Notes under the pieces: generated by a model | Told to the model about the DNA's origin: nothing | What the model saw: only the letters and a program-made list of their open reading frames with translations | The model's database searches: none | In this document: positions 31,420 to 42,829 of the stretch, in pieces | Numbering within the stretch: the stretch's first letter is position 1 | Layout of the letters: each line of letters begins with the position of its first letter | Position numbers and translations under genes: made by a program | From: Paraphaeosphaeria minitans | Lineage: Eukaryota; Ascomycota; Dothideomycetes; Pleosporales; Didymosphaeriaceae | Direction: 5' to 3' | NCBI GenBank assembly: GCA_015832175.1 | Contig: WJXW01000005.1 | Span: forward strand, 620,001 to 684,000 | Length of the DNA: 64,000 bases

Positions 31420-32440
31420 AATTACAAATCCTATTATGAATTGTGTTTAGAATCTCTTCTTCTAGTAGATTAGGAGCTTATAAGCGTGGCACAAAGGCCT
31501 AGAGCGTAAACACTTCTATTCTACTACTCTTTTCGCTTACTTCCTATTAACTGTAAGGTAATTTCCCCGCTCTTACTAGCTAGTAAGTACAATAGGTAGG
31601 CGCGTTTTAATTAGAAAGGAGTAGTAGTAAGAGAAATAAGCAGTAAGGAAAAAGCGCATTTAGCGCTTAATAATTAGATAGGTAGTAAAATATATAAGCC
31701 CTTTACTAGCGCTTAATCTTCTCTCTTTAATCCTTTACTTTTAACGCTTTAACCTCCTATCTAATTTAAGCCTACTAGTTTAAGCCTTTAAATTCTACTA
31801 CTTTATAGTAGGTTCTTTTCTTCTAATTATTACCTTACGCTCTTTCTGTTATTTAGAGCTTTACTAACTCTTTTAGATATCTAATAACCTAGCTAAAGCA
31901 CACGTAGTAAAGGCTATAAAAGCTACTAAATAAAGCTCCTAATCCTCCTACTAAGATCCTCCTACTTTACTAGCTCCTCTTACCCTAGCTCTAGGCCTCT
32001 AGTAATTACTTAGTGCTCTTAAATAAGTAAGCTACTTAGGCTACTTAAAAGAAGCTTTAGTAGGAAAGAGTAATAGACACTACTATAATAACGCTTTAAG
32101 CTTAGGTAGGCGCTACTATACCTACTTTACCTACTCTTACACTACTATATATAGAGTTATCCTATTACTTTAGCTAATTTTACTAATTATTTCTGTAGCT
32201 AGCCGCATATTTAGACTCTAGCTATAGATTTTATCTACTATTAACTATTAGAGGGTACTAATATAAGCTTTTATTCTAAAATTTATTCTAGGTTTAGCTA
32301 ATACTTTTTATAGAAGAGGCTAATTACTAAGCTATATAAAAGGGTTAAAGTGGCCTTATAAGCTCCTCCTCCTACTAGTAGTTAGGAGAAGTAAGCTTAG
32401 TATATAGCTACTATCCTACTTTCTCCCTCCTAGCTAATCT
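31420..32440 (-). pseudogene. Copia-A downstream ORF, second copy
   Basis: Minus-strand frame matching 17990-19020: VLAKPRINFRIKAYISTL, SLNMRLATEIISKIS, LYLVAFIAFTTCALARLLDI and a Lys/Arg/Gln-rich middle. It then reads RSRPLCHAYKLL and FIIGFVIQKINSDCFAITIN near 31390-31450. Conservation of frame through about 1 kb, with differences almost only at RIP-type sites, argues for a real ancestral protein. Function unknown. Confidence 0.5.
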
Positions 32441-32779
32441 TTAGTAGAGAATAGGGTAATTACCCTCTTACCCTACTTATTAAAGAGCAGCGCGGTCGTA
32501 GCTAATACTCTAATTAAAATAGCTAAATAAGTGGCCTATTAGCTCTAAAGTAAGGTAGAGGCTAAGTAAGTGCTTCTCCTCCTGCTAATTAAAGGAGGAG
32601 AGGCTAGGGTAAGCTATTACCTACTACTAATTAAGGGAGAGGTAGAGGAGGTAGATAGGGTAAGAAATCACCTACTATAGAGAGGAGGAGAGGAGGAGGA
32701 TAGGAAGAATCTCCTACTACTAATTATAGGGGAGATTCTTACACCCCTATAATTAAGCAGAGGAGAAAAAAGGTCTATA

Positions 32780-35700
32780 TACTTATAGATAAGCTCTTTA
32801 ATCTCCTTTTCTTCTAATTCCTATTCTCCCTCTAATCTTTTTTTTTTCTTTTTTTTTCTTATTTCCTAGCTCTGAATTAATAATTCTAGGTAGTTAATAA
32901 ATTGTTTCTCTACTTACTTACTCTTATTCTGTAATTGTTGTGCTTATATTTTATAGATTTAATAGCCTTTTAAATCTATTAAACTACTAATAAGTAAGAG
33001 CCTTTATAAGGCCATCTGTTAGCATTTCGCTAGTTAGAAGATATTCTACTTAAAACAATCCTTTTGTATACTCTTACCGCAACTATATATTCTAAATATT
33101 TACATAGCGCAGTTAAGTAGTGATTCTTTTGTTCTTTCTAATTACTAAACGAATAGTTTAAAGATTGTTGTAATAAACCTTTTATAAAGGTCCTAGATCT
33201 AGAGTAAGCTTAGTAAAGAATCTCTTAATTACTATAGCTTCTTTACTTATATATTTAAGCGCTAGAAGCTCTGCTTCTATTATTAAAGTGGTAATTGTGT
33301 TCTATTAAGCTGCTTTCTATAGAATAGCTCCTCTAAATAATAGGATAATATATCTATAGGAAGATTGCTGTAATATTAGATTATTAGCGAATAAGGTATC
33401 TCTACATATTAGCAGATTAGGTCTATTATAGCCACCAAAGACTATAGCCTACTATCTAGTTTAATAGAGGTAAAGGATCACATAATTAATAGCAGTAAAG
33501 TGTTCTTTGCTTAGATTTATTAGAAAGTGTAATAGCTTTAACACTGCAAAGGCTATATCTAGGCGTAGTATAATTACTATATAAAGAGCTAATCCCACCT
33601 CTTCTTAAAAGAGTTTTATTTGTTAAGGAGTAGCTTCTCCTATACTTAAAACAAGATCTTCTACTAATAGAGGTGTAGGAGGGAAGCTCCTAGAGTTTAA
33701 AAGGTTAAACTTTTTCATAATCTTATTAATGTAGGTATTATAGACTAGAGAAATTAATCTTGCTTCTTTGTCCCTAATTACTTAAACACCTAAGAACCAC
33801 TCTACTAGTCCTTTTAATTTAATCTTGTATTTATTCGCAATCTTCTTCTAAAAATCTAGGGCTTCTTTCTCTTTACTCTTATAATAGAGAAAAAGAATAT
33901 TGTTAATATAAAATAGAATAATAATACTTTAATCATTATTAAAGAAAAGGCATAGCTCTTCTAGCAAAGCTAAGGGTCTATAAGATTAAAGTAATCCCAC
34001 AAATTCCTTATACTAAAGAAGTAGTAAATCTCTTAAGCTATATAAAACTTAATTTAATCTTACACACTTTCCTAGCTTTTTAAAACTATTAGGTAATTTA
34101 TAAGTTACTAGATTAGCGGCTATAATAAGAGTATTTAGAAACGCTCCTACTATATTAAATTATAAGATTTCTAGATTAAATTCTGCTGCCAAAGCTACAG
34201 CTAATTAAAAAGATCTTACTGCTAGGGTAGTAGTATAGGTAGAGTAGAGAGTATTCTTTTTCTAAAGATCTCCTTTTATAATAATTTGAGTTTTACACTT
34301 TTTAAAGTATCTATTTTAATTAAACTTATAGGTAAAGAGCTACTTTAAAAGGAGTAGTCACTCTAACAGCTCTAATTATTTAATCTCTGTCTAGGTATCT
34401 TTATCTTGCAAAGTCGAGATCTCCTTATAAGCAGTAAGGAGGAATAGCTTCCTATATAGATAATTATAAAGGTGTTTCTATAGGGTTAGCTCTAGTGTAA
34501 GCTCGTCTCTGTAAGTCTAAGCTGCATAAGACGCTCTAGGCGCCTTTCTAAGCATAGAAGCAAATACTATTATATTTAGTGTAATATATTCTTCTTACTT
34601 AGACTAGGCCTCTACTACTCCTAGTATAAACGTGTGCTCTAATATTATATTAAGATTACTTTAAAAATAATTAGTAATTAGTGTATAAGCACCTAGCTTC
34701 TACCTACCCCCTAGCTAATTATCCTAATTATTTTACTTTCTTAATCTTTGCAATAGCAGATAGCGATTTATTAGTTAGTTAATTTCTAGTACTTTACTAT
34801 AATTTCGCCTACTTATTCTACTTACCTCTAGATAGATCTGCCTTCGCCTTTAGCGCACTAGTAGGTTATCTACTTTATCTAGCGTAATTAAGTTATCTAC
34901 GCTAGGTTAATTAGTAACCTAATTAGTTTCTACTAATAAATAGGGTATTAAATCCCTAGATTCTAGCAGGCTAGCTCTCTTAGTAGTGTTCTAGTGGCTG
35001 CCAGATATCTCTTAAGTACTTAATAGATTACCCCTAAGATTACCTAGCTCTAGTGTCTAATTAGGGGTTATAAGTCCTGTGCTTCCTTTCCTACTTAAGC
35101 GAATTCTTAGCTACTAGCTAGCTAAGCCTACAGCTCGCTTAGTAGTAGGTACCTTAGATTCCTAATTACTTAGCTAGCCTACTTTGCTTTTAATTACTTA
35201 AGGGTTACCTATAGGTCTAGTAGTAGTTCTTATATACTTATTTGTTTTAGGAAGAATATTAAGCGCGTCTTTATACGCTTCTTTTAGATTATTTAGCTCT
35301 CCTTCTTAGAGGCTTTCTACTATTTTTAACACTTCTATCTTTAGAATAGATTGTTCCTCTAATCCTTTATAGAATAAGGACTTATTAAACTTTACGTTTT
35401 GTGTAGTAATTACCTAATTAAGCTAGGGAATCTATATTTAGTAGATATAAGAAGCTTTATAGCCTATTAGGTATCTAATATAGCCCCTAGGATTCACTTT
35501 AAATCCTCTTCTGTCTTACCTAGCTGCACGCTTCTAATCTAAAGGGTAGGCTTAGTAGCTATAGGCGTAGACAGCACTCTAGTTTAGACAAAGATTAGCT
35601 GTCCTATATTATGTTTTTACTAGTTTAAAATAACGAAAATATTGTCTAAACTAAGCATCTAACGTTTTATTAGGTAATTAATAGCCTAATACTAGGCTAG

Positions 35701-36900
35701 GAATTATTCCTTAAAGCTAGTATACCGCTTATATAATCTTAGGCTAGAGATTTAATAGTAGATTTGCGCTTATTTATATTTTAATTACTTTTGTTATAAG
35801 CTCTTAGCCTGCTCTTTTTACAGCGCTATTAGGCTTATGCGTATAGGGCAGTAGTCTACTAATTGTTATTCCTTCCTAATTAGCCCAAAATTCGTACTAG
35901 GATTTCCCTCTCTATAGAAGTGTTGCTGTATTATTGTCCTAGTGGATTTTTGTAATTTAAAGCTTATATTTTATATTAATAAGAGCTAAAAAATCCTGCC
36001 ACACTCTTATTATTTTAGAAAGCGTCTTTATTCTAAGATTAAAAACGTAAGGTTTTTTACTAAAATTTTCTTTAATTAGTAAAACCTAGTTTTCTCTATT
36101 TTAAGTAGTGGGCATATTGAATAGATCCTAGGATAATAAGTAAAATAGCCTAGGTAATTATTTTCTAGGTCTCCTAGAGATCACCTAGGTTGTGTGTGCA
36201 GTAGTATAGTGCTTACAATCCTTTCTTAATATTCTAGTAATCTTTACACCTTAGGCTGTAGTTACTAGAGCTTATAAGGCTCTACTTTCTATATGCCCTG
36301 CTTAAAGGTGCTAGAGGTCCTTAGAATCTAATCTCTTAATATTAACTTAGGATAATCCTTTAGTAGTCACACTTATTACAATTAGACAAGAGTAGATTAG
36401 CTTATATTATAGAAAAGTAAAGTTATGCTCGCATCTTAGGTCTACTAAAATAACGCTTTATTCTAGGCTTCTAATTCTAAAAGTGTAATCTAAACTAAGG
36501 TACTAAATTTTTGCTTTGTTTAAAAGAGCTTCTAATATAATATTTATATAAAAGCCTTCTACTACTCTTACTCCTTAGAGTAGTAGATCTTCTATAAATC
36601 TCTTATTTTTCCTATACAAAGCGTTCTTAATTAGTTTATTACTAATTCCTAAGATTAGGAGGCTTTGTGTACCTACCTCTACACTCTTATTTAATAATTA
36701 AAACGTCCTAGGAATAAGTCTTTTATAATTATTAACTAGGTAAACTACTGTAGCACTATCTAGTATTGTACATTCTAATAGAGGATAAGCGTTAGAATAT
36801 AGAGTAGAGTAGACACCTAATGCTCTATTGTCTATAGGCAGATTAAATAGGTTTAGTAGAGCAGTAGCAATACTACTAGGATACTTAATAGTTTTAGTAG
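32780..36900 (-). pseudogene. Copia-A copy 2 pol
   Basis: Read leftwards from 36900, it carries the same protease, integrase, RT and RNase H order as copy 1. The region equivalent to the RT palm lies near 33885-33920, and the integrase C-terminal GYKAS signature near 35440-35480. The many TAA/TAG codons coincide only partly with those of copy 1, so the two copies were mutated separately at least in part. Confidence 0.82.
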
Positions 36901-37993
36901 AGGATTATTTCTTGTTCTATCCTGCCTTTGTAATCGCATTATAAAGGTTCGACCACTTAGGCTACTTAAGTTAATTAAGAATCTCTAATTTTTCTTTATT
37001 AGTGAGATTAAATAATAATATTCTATCCTAGGGTAATCCAGCTATTGCGGTTTAAAGTCTTCGGCACTCTATTAGTTTCCACCTATAAGTATAGGGCTTA
37101 TAGGGACAGTTTAGTTGTTTCTTTGTCTAATTAGACGAACTAGAACTATTAGAGTTAGTAGATTGTCTTAATAATCTATTAAAAGTGGCGAATACCCTAC
37201 TTATTTTATTAGAACTGGATTGGATTAAATGCTCTTAGACAAGTGCTAAAAATACCTTCCCTAGATTGTCTAGCGTAATCTAATTCCGTCCTAGCGTTTT
37301 ATTCTGGATTAACTGTTAGTTTATTAATTAGGCCTAATCTAGTGCTATACGCGCGGTAATTATATCTAGGAAATCTTAGGTAGTAAGTAGTCCGCTAATT
37401 TCGCTAATTAAGTAGGTCTTCGCTTTTTAATAGAGGAGCTGCCACTCTTTAAACTAGGTCTTAGGACTTCATCTTGCCTACTTAGCCTTCTTAAGATAAG
37501 CGCGGTATAAAGCTTAAACATTATTCTGTATAGCTCTTTTATTTAGTGCAAGATCTTCCTTTAAGAGTTAAATTAGGAACTAAAGCGTAGTTTAGCGTGT
37601 ATTAACTAGAGTGATTATAGTAGGAGTAAGTAGATTAGGCAATACTGTAGCGTTTACCCAAGTCTAGAAATTCTATATCTTAGTATAGTCTACTTACCAG
37701 TCTAAAACTACTACTCTATATTCCGCTATTTATAAAGGAAAGCTCTCTTTATCTATTTTATACTTAGTAAGCTCTGCTTTGTATAATTAAATACTTGCTA
37801 TAGAGGCTATATCCGTAATTAGTAATAGTTTCTGTAAGAGTAGAGGTTGTTCTAGCTTTACGTAATTAATTGCTAGAGCGTTAATCGCCTCTAGGTTAAT
37901 TTAGTTCTAGATTCCTTTTAAGTTTGCTTAGAATTAAAGCTAGATAAACTAGTAGGGCTAGCTAGCGCGATTAACAAGCTATACTTCTGCTAT
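36900..37993 (-). pseudogene. Copia-A copy 2 gag
   Basis: The minus-strand frame starts at 37993 with ATA where copy 1 has ATG. It contains the Cys-rich segment near 37070-37115. Structure as for the frame at 12428-13500. Confidence 0.72.
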
Positions 37994-38127
37994 TTTAATA
38001 ATTTTTGTGATTAGAAATAGAGGAGTTGTATTATAGAGAGGTTCTAAATAGAGTGTTGTATAATAATTTAAGCGTTACTAAGTAGGTAGGGAGAATTATT
38101 CTACGTTCTAAGGGCTAGGCTTATAAC

Positions 38128-38322
38128 TGTTGTGGTAAAAAGGGCTCGAACTATTACAGGATATTCAGGAGCAGAGTTGTAAAGAATACAAAGAGCTAAT
38201 TGTAGGAAAGGATGCTAAAAGGGCAGACTATATATAAAAGAAACGAGCCTCTTGGCAAGAATCCCGTGATATGAATCAGTGGATCTAGAAAGAATCACGG
38301 AAGTGAGTGTTTTACTTTAACA
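38128..38322 (-). repeat. Copia-A copy 2, 5' LTR
   Basis: A 195-bp LTR starting TGTTGTGGTAAAAAGGGC on the plus strand and ending TTTAACA, followed by acact. It retains more CpA/TpG than the partner LTR at 31083-31277. Confidence 0.9.
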
Positions 38323-38640
38323 ACACTCTAATAGATTATATAAACACTTTAGATTCCCCTAATTTCTATTATAGTCTATACTAACTTGAAATCCCTATAC
38401 AAATGCCTTATACAACTAGGCACTAGAAATAAAAAACGCCTTTAATTAATATTATATTAATTAGGGAGTTGTACGAAAAATAAGAAATTATAGAGATTAG
38501 GTGGATTAATAGCAAAGATAATCCTACTAATACTTATATAAAGAAAGCACCTAACTAGGCACTCTAAATACTAATCTTAATAAATAAACTATATATTACT
38601 GTTAAGGCTTTAGTAGATAGAATTAAATAAGGACTATATA
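38323..38640 (+). pseudogene. Copia-B RNase H, right part
   Basis: Continues from the Copia-A insertion. It is collinear with about 2926-3230, including the segment equivalent to YTDLKSLYKYL (here near 38370-38410) and NPTNTY near 38530. It ends with LYITVKALVDR-like sequence near 38590. Confidence 0.78.
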
Positions 38641-39971
38641 ATAGAGTAAGTACTCTACTGTGTAATATTTCTTTTGTTATTTTACTTACTATTTTTAAAA
38701 AAAAAATCTTTTTCTGTCTAACTTACTATAACTTTGTATAGACACATTTATTTTTAGGCTGTATAGACCTACTACTAATTTAATATTATAGTTTTATTAT
38801 AAAAGAGGGAACATATTATAGAAGATTATATAAAAATATCAAAGAATATATTTTCTGTATTAATATTTTAGATATCTAAAGACTAGGCCCACCTACCCCT
38901 TTATGCGATAAAGAGATTTACCCCCCCTTATACACAATGCTTATAATAAGCACTATGCGACTTTTATATATAGGCACTATATAATCTAGACTTATAGCTT
39001 AGGATTGCACAATAATCTAGAAACACCTAATTACTAGTATTAGTAGTGCTGTATAAGTAAGTATAAGGCCTATTCTAAACTTAGCTATGCGACTAAATAA
39101 GCACTACTTACTAATATTCTTTATATTATATAATATAAGTAGCCTACCGCTAAAGGTTTATACTAACTAGGATTTGCACAATAATATTCTAGGAGGGTAT
39201 CTAGGCCACCCTAGCCTCTTTGTCCTATACCTATTAGCATTATACGATAAAATAAAAATACTCTAGAGGATTTGTTATACGTCTACTGCTAGGCTCTATA
39301 TAAAGGCCTTTATACTAGGTAAACTAGTAAAGAGGTTAACCTAGATATAAAATCTAGTCTAGCCTATAATAACTAGTATAAAGACACTAGCAGTAAAGGC
39401 ACTAGCGCCTAATAAACTAATAGTGTTATTAGCTATTATATAATAGTAAGGGTAAGTATATATATATGTATATCTTATTAAAAATCAGCATTATATAAAA
39501 AAGCTATATATATTCACTAGTAGTAAAACACTAGCTACTAGACACTAGGACACTAAAAAGAATAAGGTAAAAAGGGAGGAAGGTATATGTATATTAAAGT
39601 AGGATAAAGGAGAAAAAGTTTAAGAGAGCTAAGAGATATCTTTTTATACCTACTTACTAAGACTTAGCGCTAAGTATTATATTACTTAACACTTTACTTT
39701 CTGTTTACGCATAAGGTATATACCTAAAAAAAGCCTTATTATATAATACAGCTCTACTACTATATAAGGGGGTAGAGTAAGAACTAAGTACGTTAGCTAT
39801 TACTGCCTATTTATATAAAAGTAGGTATAAACAGGACCTCTACTGTACAGTAACACTACACCTACTTTATAACCTATTTTAATAGGGGAAGGCTAACTGT
39901 ATAGATAGAAAAGGATAGGAAAGGGAAGTATATAATAGATATAAGCTATTACACAAAAGAAAAGTTACTAG
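38641..39971 (+). other. Copia-B 3' non-coding region, second copy
   Basis: About 1.3 kb, no gene seen. It aligns with 3231-4694 and, from about 39640, with the inverted segments 57152-57490 and 11817-12099. It includes the uninterrupted version of the Copia-A copy 1 insertion site near 39688-39697. Confidence 0.65.
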
Positions 39972-40206
39972 TGTCTATATAGTTTATTATATAAATAGCA
40001 CTAAGTAAAATAGGGGCCTACCTACCTATAGGGACCCGCATAAGGACCCACTACTTAGGTTAGCGCTAAGAGATAGAGACTGTATAAGGTCCTTAGTGCC
40101 CCTTTGTACGATAGACTAGGCGTAATTAATTAAACCTACTTCTTACTCTTTATATAATAGTATACTATGAACCCTTAAATGCTTAATTGTAGATTAAGCC
40201 AAACTA
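39972..40206 (+). repeat. Copia-B 3' LTR, single-unit form
   Basis: Starts TGTCTATATAG and ends near gattaagccaaac at 40206, where Gypsy-1 sequence begins. Its length is about 235 bp, with one copy of the unit of about 73 bp. The last bases of the LTR (cctaca) seem lost or altered at the junction. Confidence 0.75.
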
Positions 40207-40781
40207 ATAATAATAAAGAATTAATATCTACTACTAAATATTATATAATTATAAGATAAACTATCTTAAGCTAAGATATTTATAATAACAAATCTAAGAG
40301 ATAGTTACTACCTTATATAAATTAAGAAAGGTAAAGAATAGAAGTTAGTATTTTAATTACGCTATAGACTATTTAAATATAAGGTTATATTTTTTAGACT
40401 TATAAATGTACTAGCAGCTTTTATAGCACTTATTAATAATATACTCTATAAATATCTAGACATATTTATTATTACGTATATAGACAATATCCTGGTCTAT
40501 TCTAAAAATAAATTAGACTATACTAAGTATATATAAACAGTACTAGAAGCACTAGACAAAGTATACCTTTATATTAAACTTAAGAAATGTAAGTTTAACA
40601 TTAAATAACTTAAATTCCTAGGACACATTATTACTATAGAAGGAATTAAGATAGCACTAAGTAAAATTAAATATATTAAGAACTAGCTAATACTAAAGAT
40701 AGCTAAGAACATCTAAGAATTCTTAGAATTCTATAGATTAAACTAATAATTTATCTAAAATTACGTAAAGGTTATAATACC
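40207..40781 (+). pseudogene. Gypsy-1 RT fragment (plus copy)
   Basis: Starts within the RT fingers (IIIKNQYLLLN). It continues to FRLINVLAAFIALINNILY (near 40390-40445) and YIDNILVYSKNKLDY (near 40475-40525), where the second catalytic Asp is Asn. The segment KLKKCKFNIK and FLGHIITIEGIK follow to about 40650. It breaks at the Gypsy-2 insertion within NYVKVIIP. Confidence 0.85.
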
Positions 40782-40973
40782 TGTTATGGGCTAGCCTTAG
40801 AGAATAAACAGAACTGTAAGTGCCAAATATAAAGGATGAATTCTAGGTATCGAGTCTCTATAGGGGGGTGTGCCGCTTATAAGAAGAGTTTTCCTTAGTA
40901 GGTCTACTTCTTTAGGGCAGTTCCTTTCCTTAAGATCCTTCTAAAGGCTAGGGCTATGCCCTAGCCTATTATA
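40782..40973 (-). repeat. Gypsy-2 3' LTR
   Basis: A 192-bp LTR that starts TGTTATGGGCTAGCC and ends cctattata. Near its end is an inverted repeat, ctagggc / gccctag (40950-40963). It differs from the partner LTR at about 13 positions, all but one transitions. Confidence 0.9.
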
Positions 40974-41429
40974 TACCCTAGACCTTACTTAGTTTAAAAC
41001 GTCTTATAGTTATAAGGTAAGCCTTAGGGATCTTAGGAGTATTATACTGTAGTAAGGTAGTAGTGTAGAGGCAGCCCTAAAGCAGCCTTAGGGCGAAGGC
41101 CCTTATTAGGCAGTTTATTTATTTACCTTATTATTATAAGGCGATAGGACGGCGCTCCTGCCCTTTCTAATATAATTATTATGTATCTATTACCTTAGTA
41201 GTGCGTTACTATTATAGTCTTTTTATGTCTATGTTACTCTACTTTCCTTCTTCTTTTTTCTACTCTCTCTTTCCTATACTAACCCTAACCTACGCCTATT
41301 CTAACTTCCTTAACTATCTGCAACTACCTCTATCTCTATTTCTTTCTAGCCCTAATCTAGTTTCTCTTCTATTCCTATATTATACGCCCTTATGCTCTTA
41401 TTAGCCTCCTAGCCCTTTTTTTTAGTGTT

Positions 41430-42760
41430 CTGTTCGCGGCCGCGGCTAACGTTAATATTATTAATAACAGCCTCTAAAGTAGCGCCGCCTTAGTAGATAT
41501 CTTTAGTCCTAATAGTAGTAGTAGTAATAACCCTCTAAACCTAAACTAGCGCCTTACTAAGCCTAGCTATATGTATACTAAGGAGGAGATTAATAACACT
41601 AAGGTAAAAGAGATTCTCTAGAGCCTTAATACGCCTATATAGCGGCCTAATAGTAGTAATCGCCTTTACCCTTTTATAATTTCTAAAAGGCGTGTACTAG
41701 CTAATTACCCTAACTCTATTACTCCTACCTATACTCTAAAGCGGCTTTGTATTACTAAGAGCGCAGTCCTTTAAAAAGATAGTTTAAATAAAGAGCTAGC
41801 TAACCCTAATATAGGCCTTATATCTATTAAATATATTAGGCGCCTAAGGTAGCTTAGGCGCATAGAGTAAGTCTATAGCCTTATATTCTAGACTATTATT
41901 AATATTTATATAGCTGTTAACTATTTTAGGGCTACTCCTATAGCGCCTACTATTACACTAAGGCCACTTACTAGTATAATTCTGCCCCCTTTACTAATAA
42001 CCTAGGCCTAAGGCGGGCTTTGCGCCTCTAGATTAAATACGTAAAGCGTAGCCAAATTAATAGTAATTTACATATCTATAATCCTAAAATGTATAACACT
42101 AACCCCTAGAAGCCTATAACTAGAACGCTACCTACCTTTACAGTAGAGTTCTACTACTTAGTCTAGTAGTATAAGTAGTATCTAAACTTAGCGCTTAAGA
42201 ATTCTAGCCTAATTTAGAAGCTAGGCTTTCTTACTATGCCTCTACCTTAGCGTAGTAACAGAACAGTAGTTACCCCCCTTAGTATAGATATAGCCCTAGT
42301 AGCACCTTTGCTCTAGATAACTTTAGCCTAGCGTAGTAGTAACTATAATTAGAATCTAGTAGCGTTAGCTAACAATATAGCAGAGTAGATAAATAATATA
42401 GGAAATTATATCTAGCAATCTAAAAAGAGCATAAGCTAGCGCCTAAATAAAATAACTTAGACCTAAGCGTAGACTGCTAACCTACTTACTACTATTATAG
42501 AGTAATTTAGAACAGCTCCTAGCTAACGCTACTTTACCCTCTTAGCAGCCCTAGCCTAATAGCGTATACCTTTTAACCTATATTAAGAGCCTTGTAGAGT
42601 AACTCTACCTAAGCCTTTATTTAGGGCTAGCTTAGTGCACTTTTTTAAGTGCTACTACTACTAGTGCGAAAAGTAATATAGTTGTTATAGCCCCTTTTTA
42701 TTCCTACCTAGTGTTACTTTAGTGCCGCTTTAGTTATAGCGACCCTAGGGCTAATAGTCT
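41430..42760 (+). pseudogene. Antisense accessory ORF of Gypsy-2, unknown protein
   Basis: On the strand opposite to pol, between pol and the 3' LTR, a long frame is legible. It has a Ser/Asn-rich start (FSPNSSSSNNPLNLNQRL near 41500-41555), SYMYTKEEINNTKVKEIL, YPFIISKRRVLANYPN, IINIYIAVNYFRATPIAP, then a Gln/Asn-rich helix (NIAEQINNIGNYI near 42365-42405). Its Cys-containing end (HFFKCYYYQCEKQYSC) is near 42630-42690, before it merges with the region opposite the chromodomain. There are one or two frame changes. Upstream, 41201-41404 is an open, very hydrophobic stretch that may only be chance. No homologue is recognised. Confidence 0.42.
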
Positions 42761-42829
42761 TTAGTAGTTTTTAGATAGATAGCGCCTCTACTAGGTTAGT
42801 AAGGGAATAAATTCTTAAATACCTATTAT

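Larger units (their letters stand above)
31083..38322 (-). mobile_element. Copia-A copy 2: full-length Ty1/copia element, minus strand
   Basis: A 7240-bp element with 195-bp LTRs (31083-31277 and 38128-38322) and exact target duplication acact (31078-31082 and 38323-38327). The RNase H of the host Copia-B is split here; the uninterrupted site is at about 2922-2932. It has the same domain order and the same extra reading frame as copy 1. It is slightly shorter through small indels, and the gag start codon is ATA. Confidence 0.93.
29706..40206 (+). mobile_element. Copia-B element, 5'-truncated, interrupted by Copia-A copy 2
   Basis: Parts: 29706-31082 (RT and RNase H start), 38323-38640 (RNase H end), 38641-39971 (3' non-coding region) and 39972-40206 (3' LTR). 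The Copia-A insertion at 31083-38322 created the duplication acact. The whole is collinear with 1246-4908. It retains the interior that the deleted copy at 4914-20956 has lost, which links RT, 3' region and LTR into one family. Confidence 0.82.

Noticed and set aside
41201..41404. Very hydrophobic open frame of 67 codons, possible small membrane protein
   Set aside because: It sits next to the Gypsy-2 3' LTR. Its Leu/Phe/Ser/Tyr bias follows from a pyrimidine-rich strand, and there is no second copy in the window to test it. It is mentioned only as a possible upstream part of the antisense frame.
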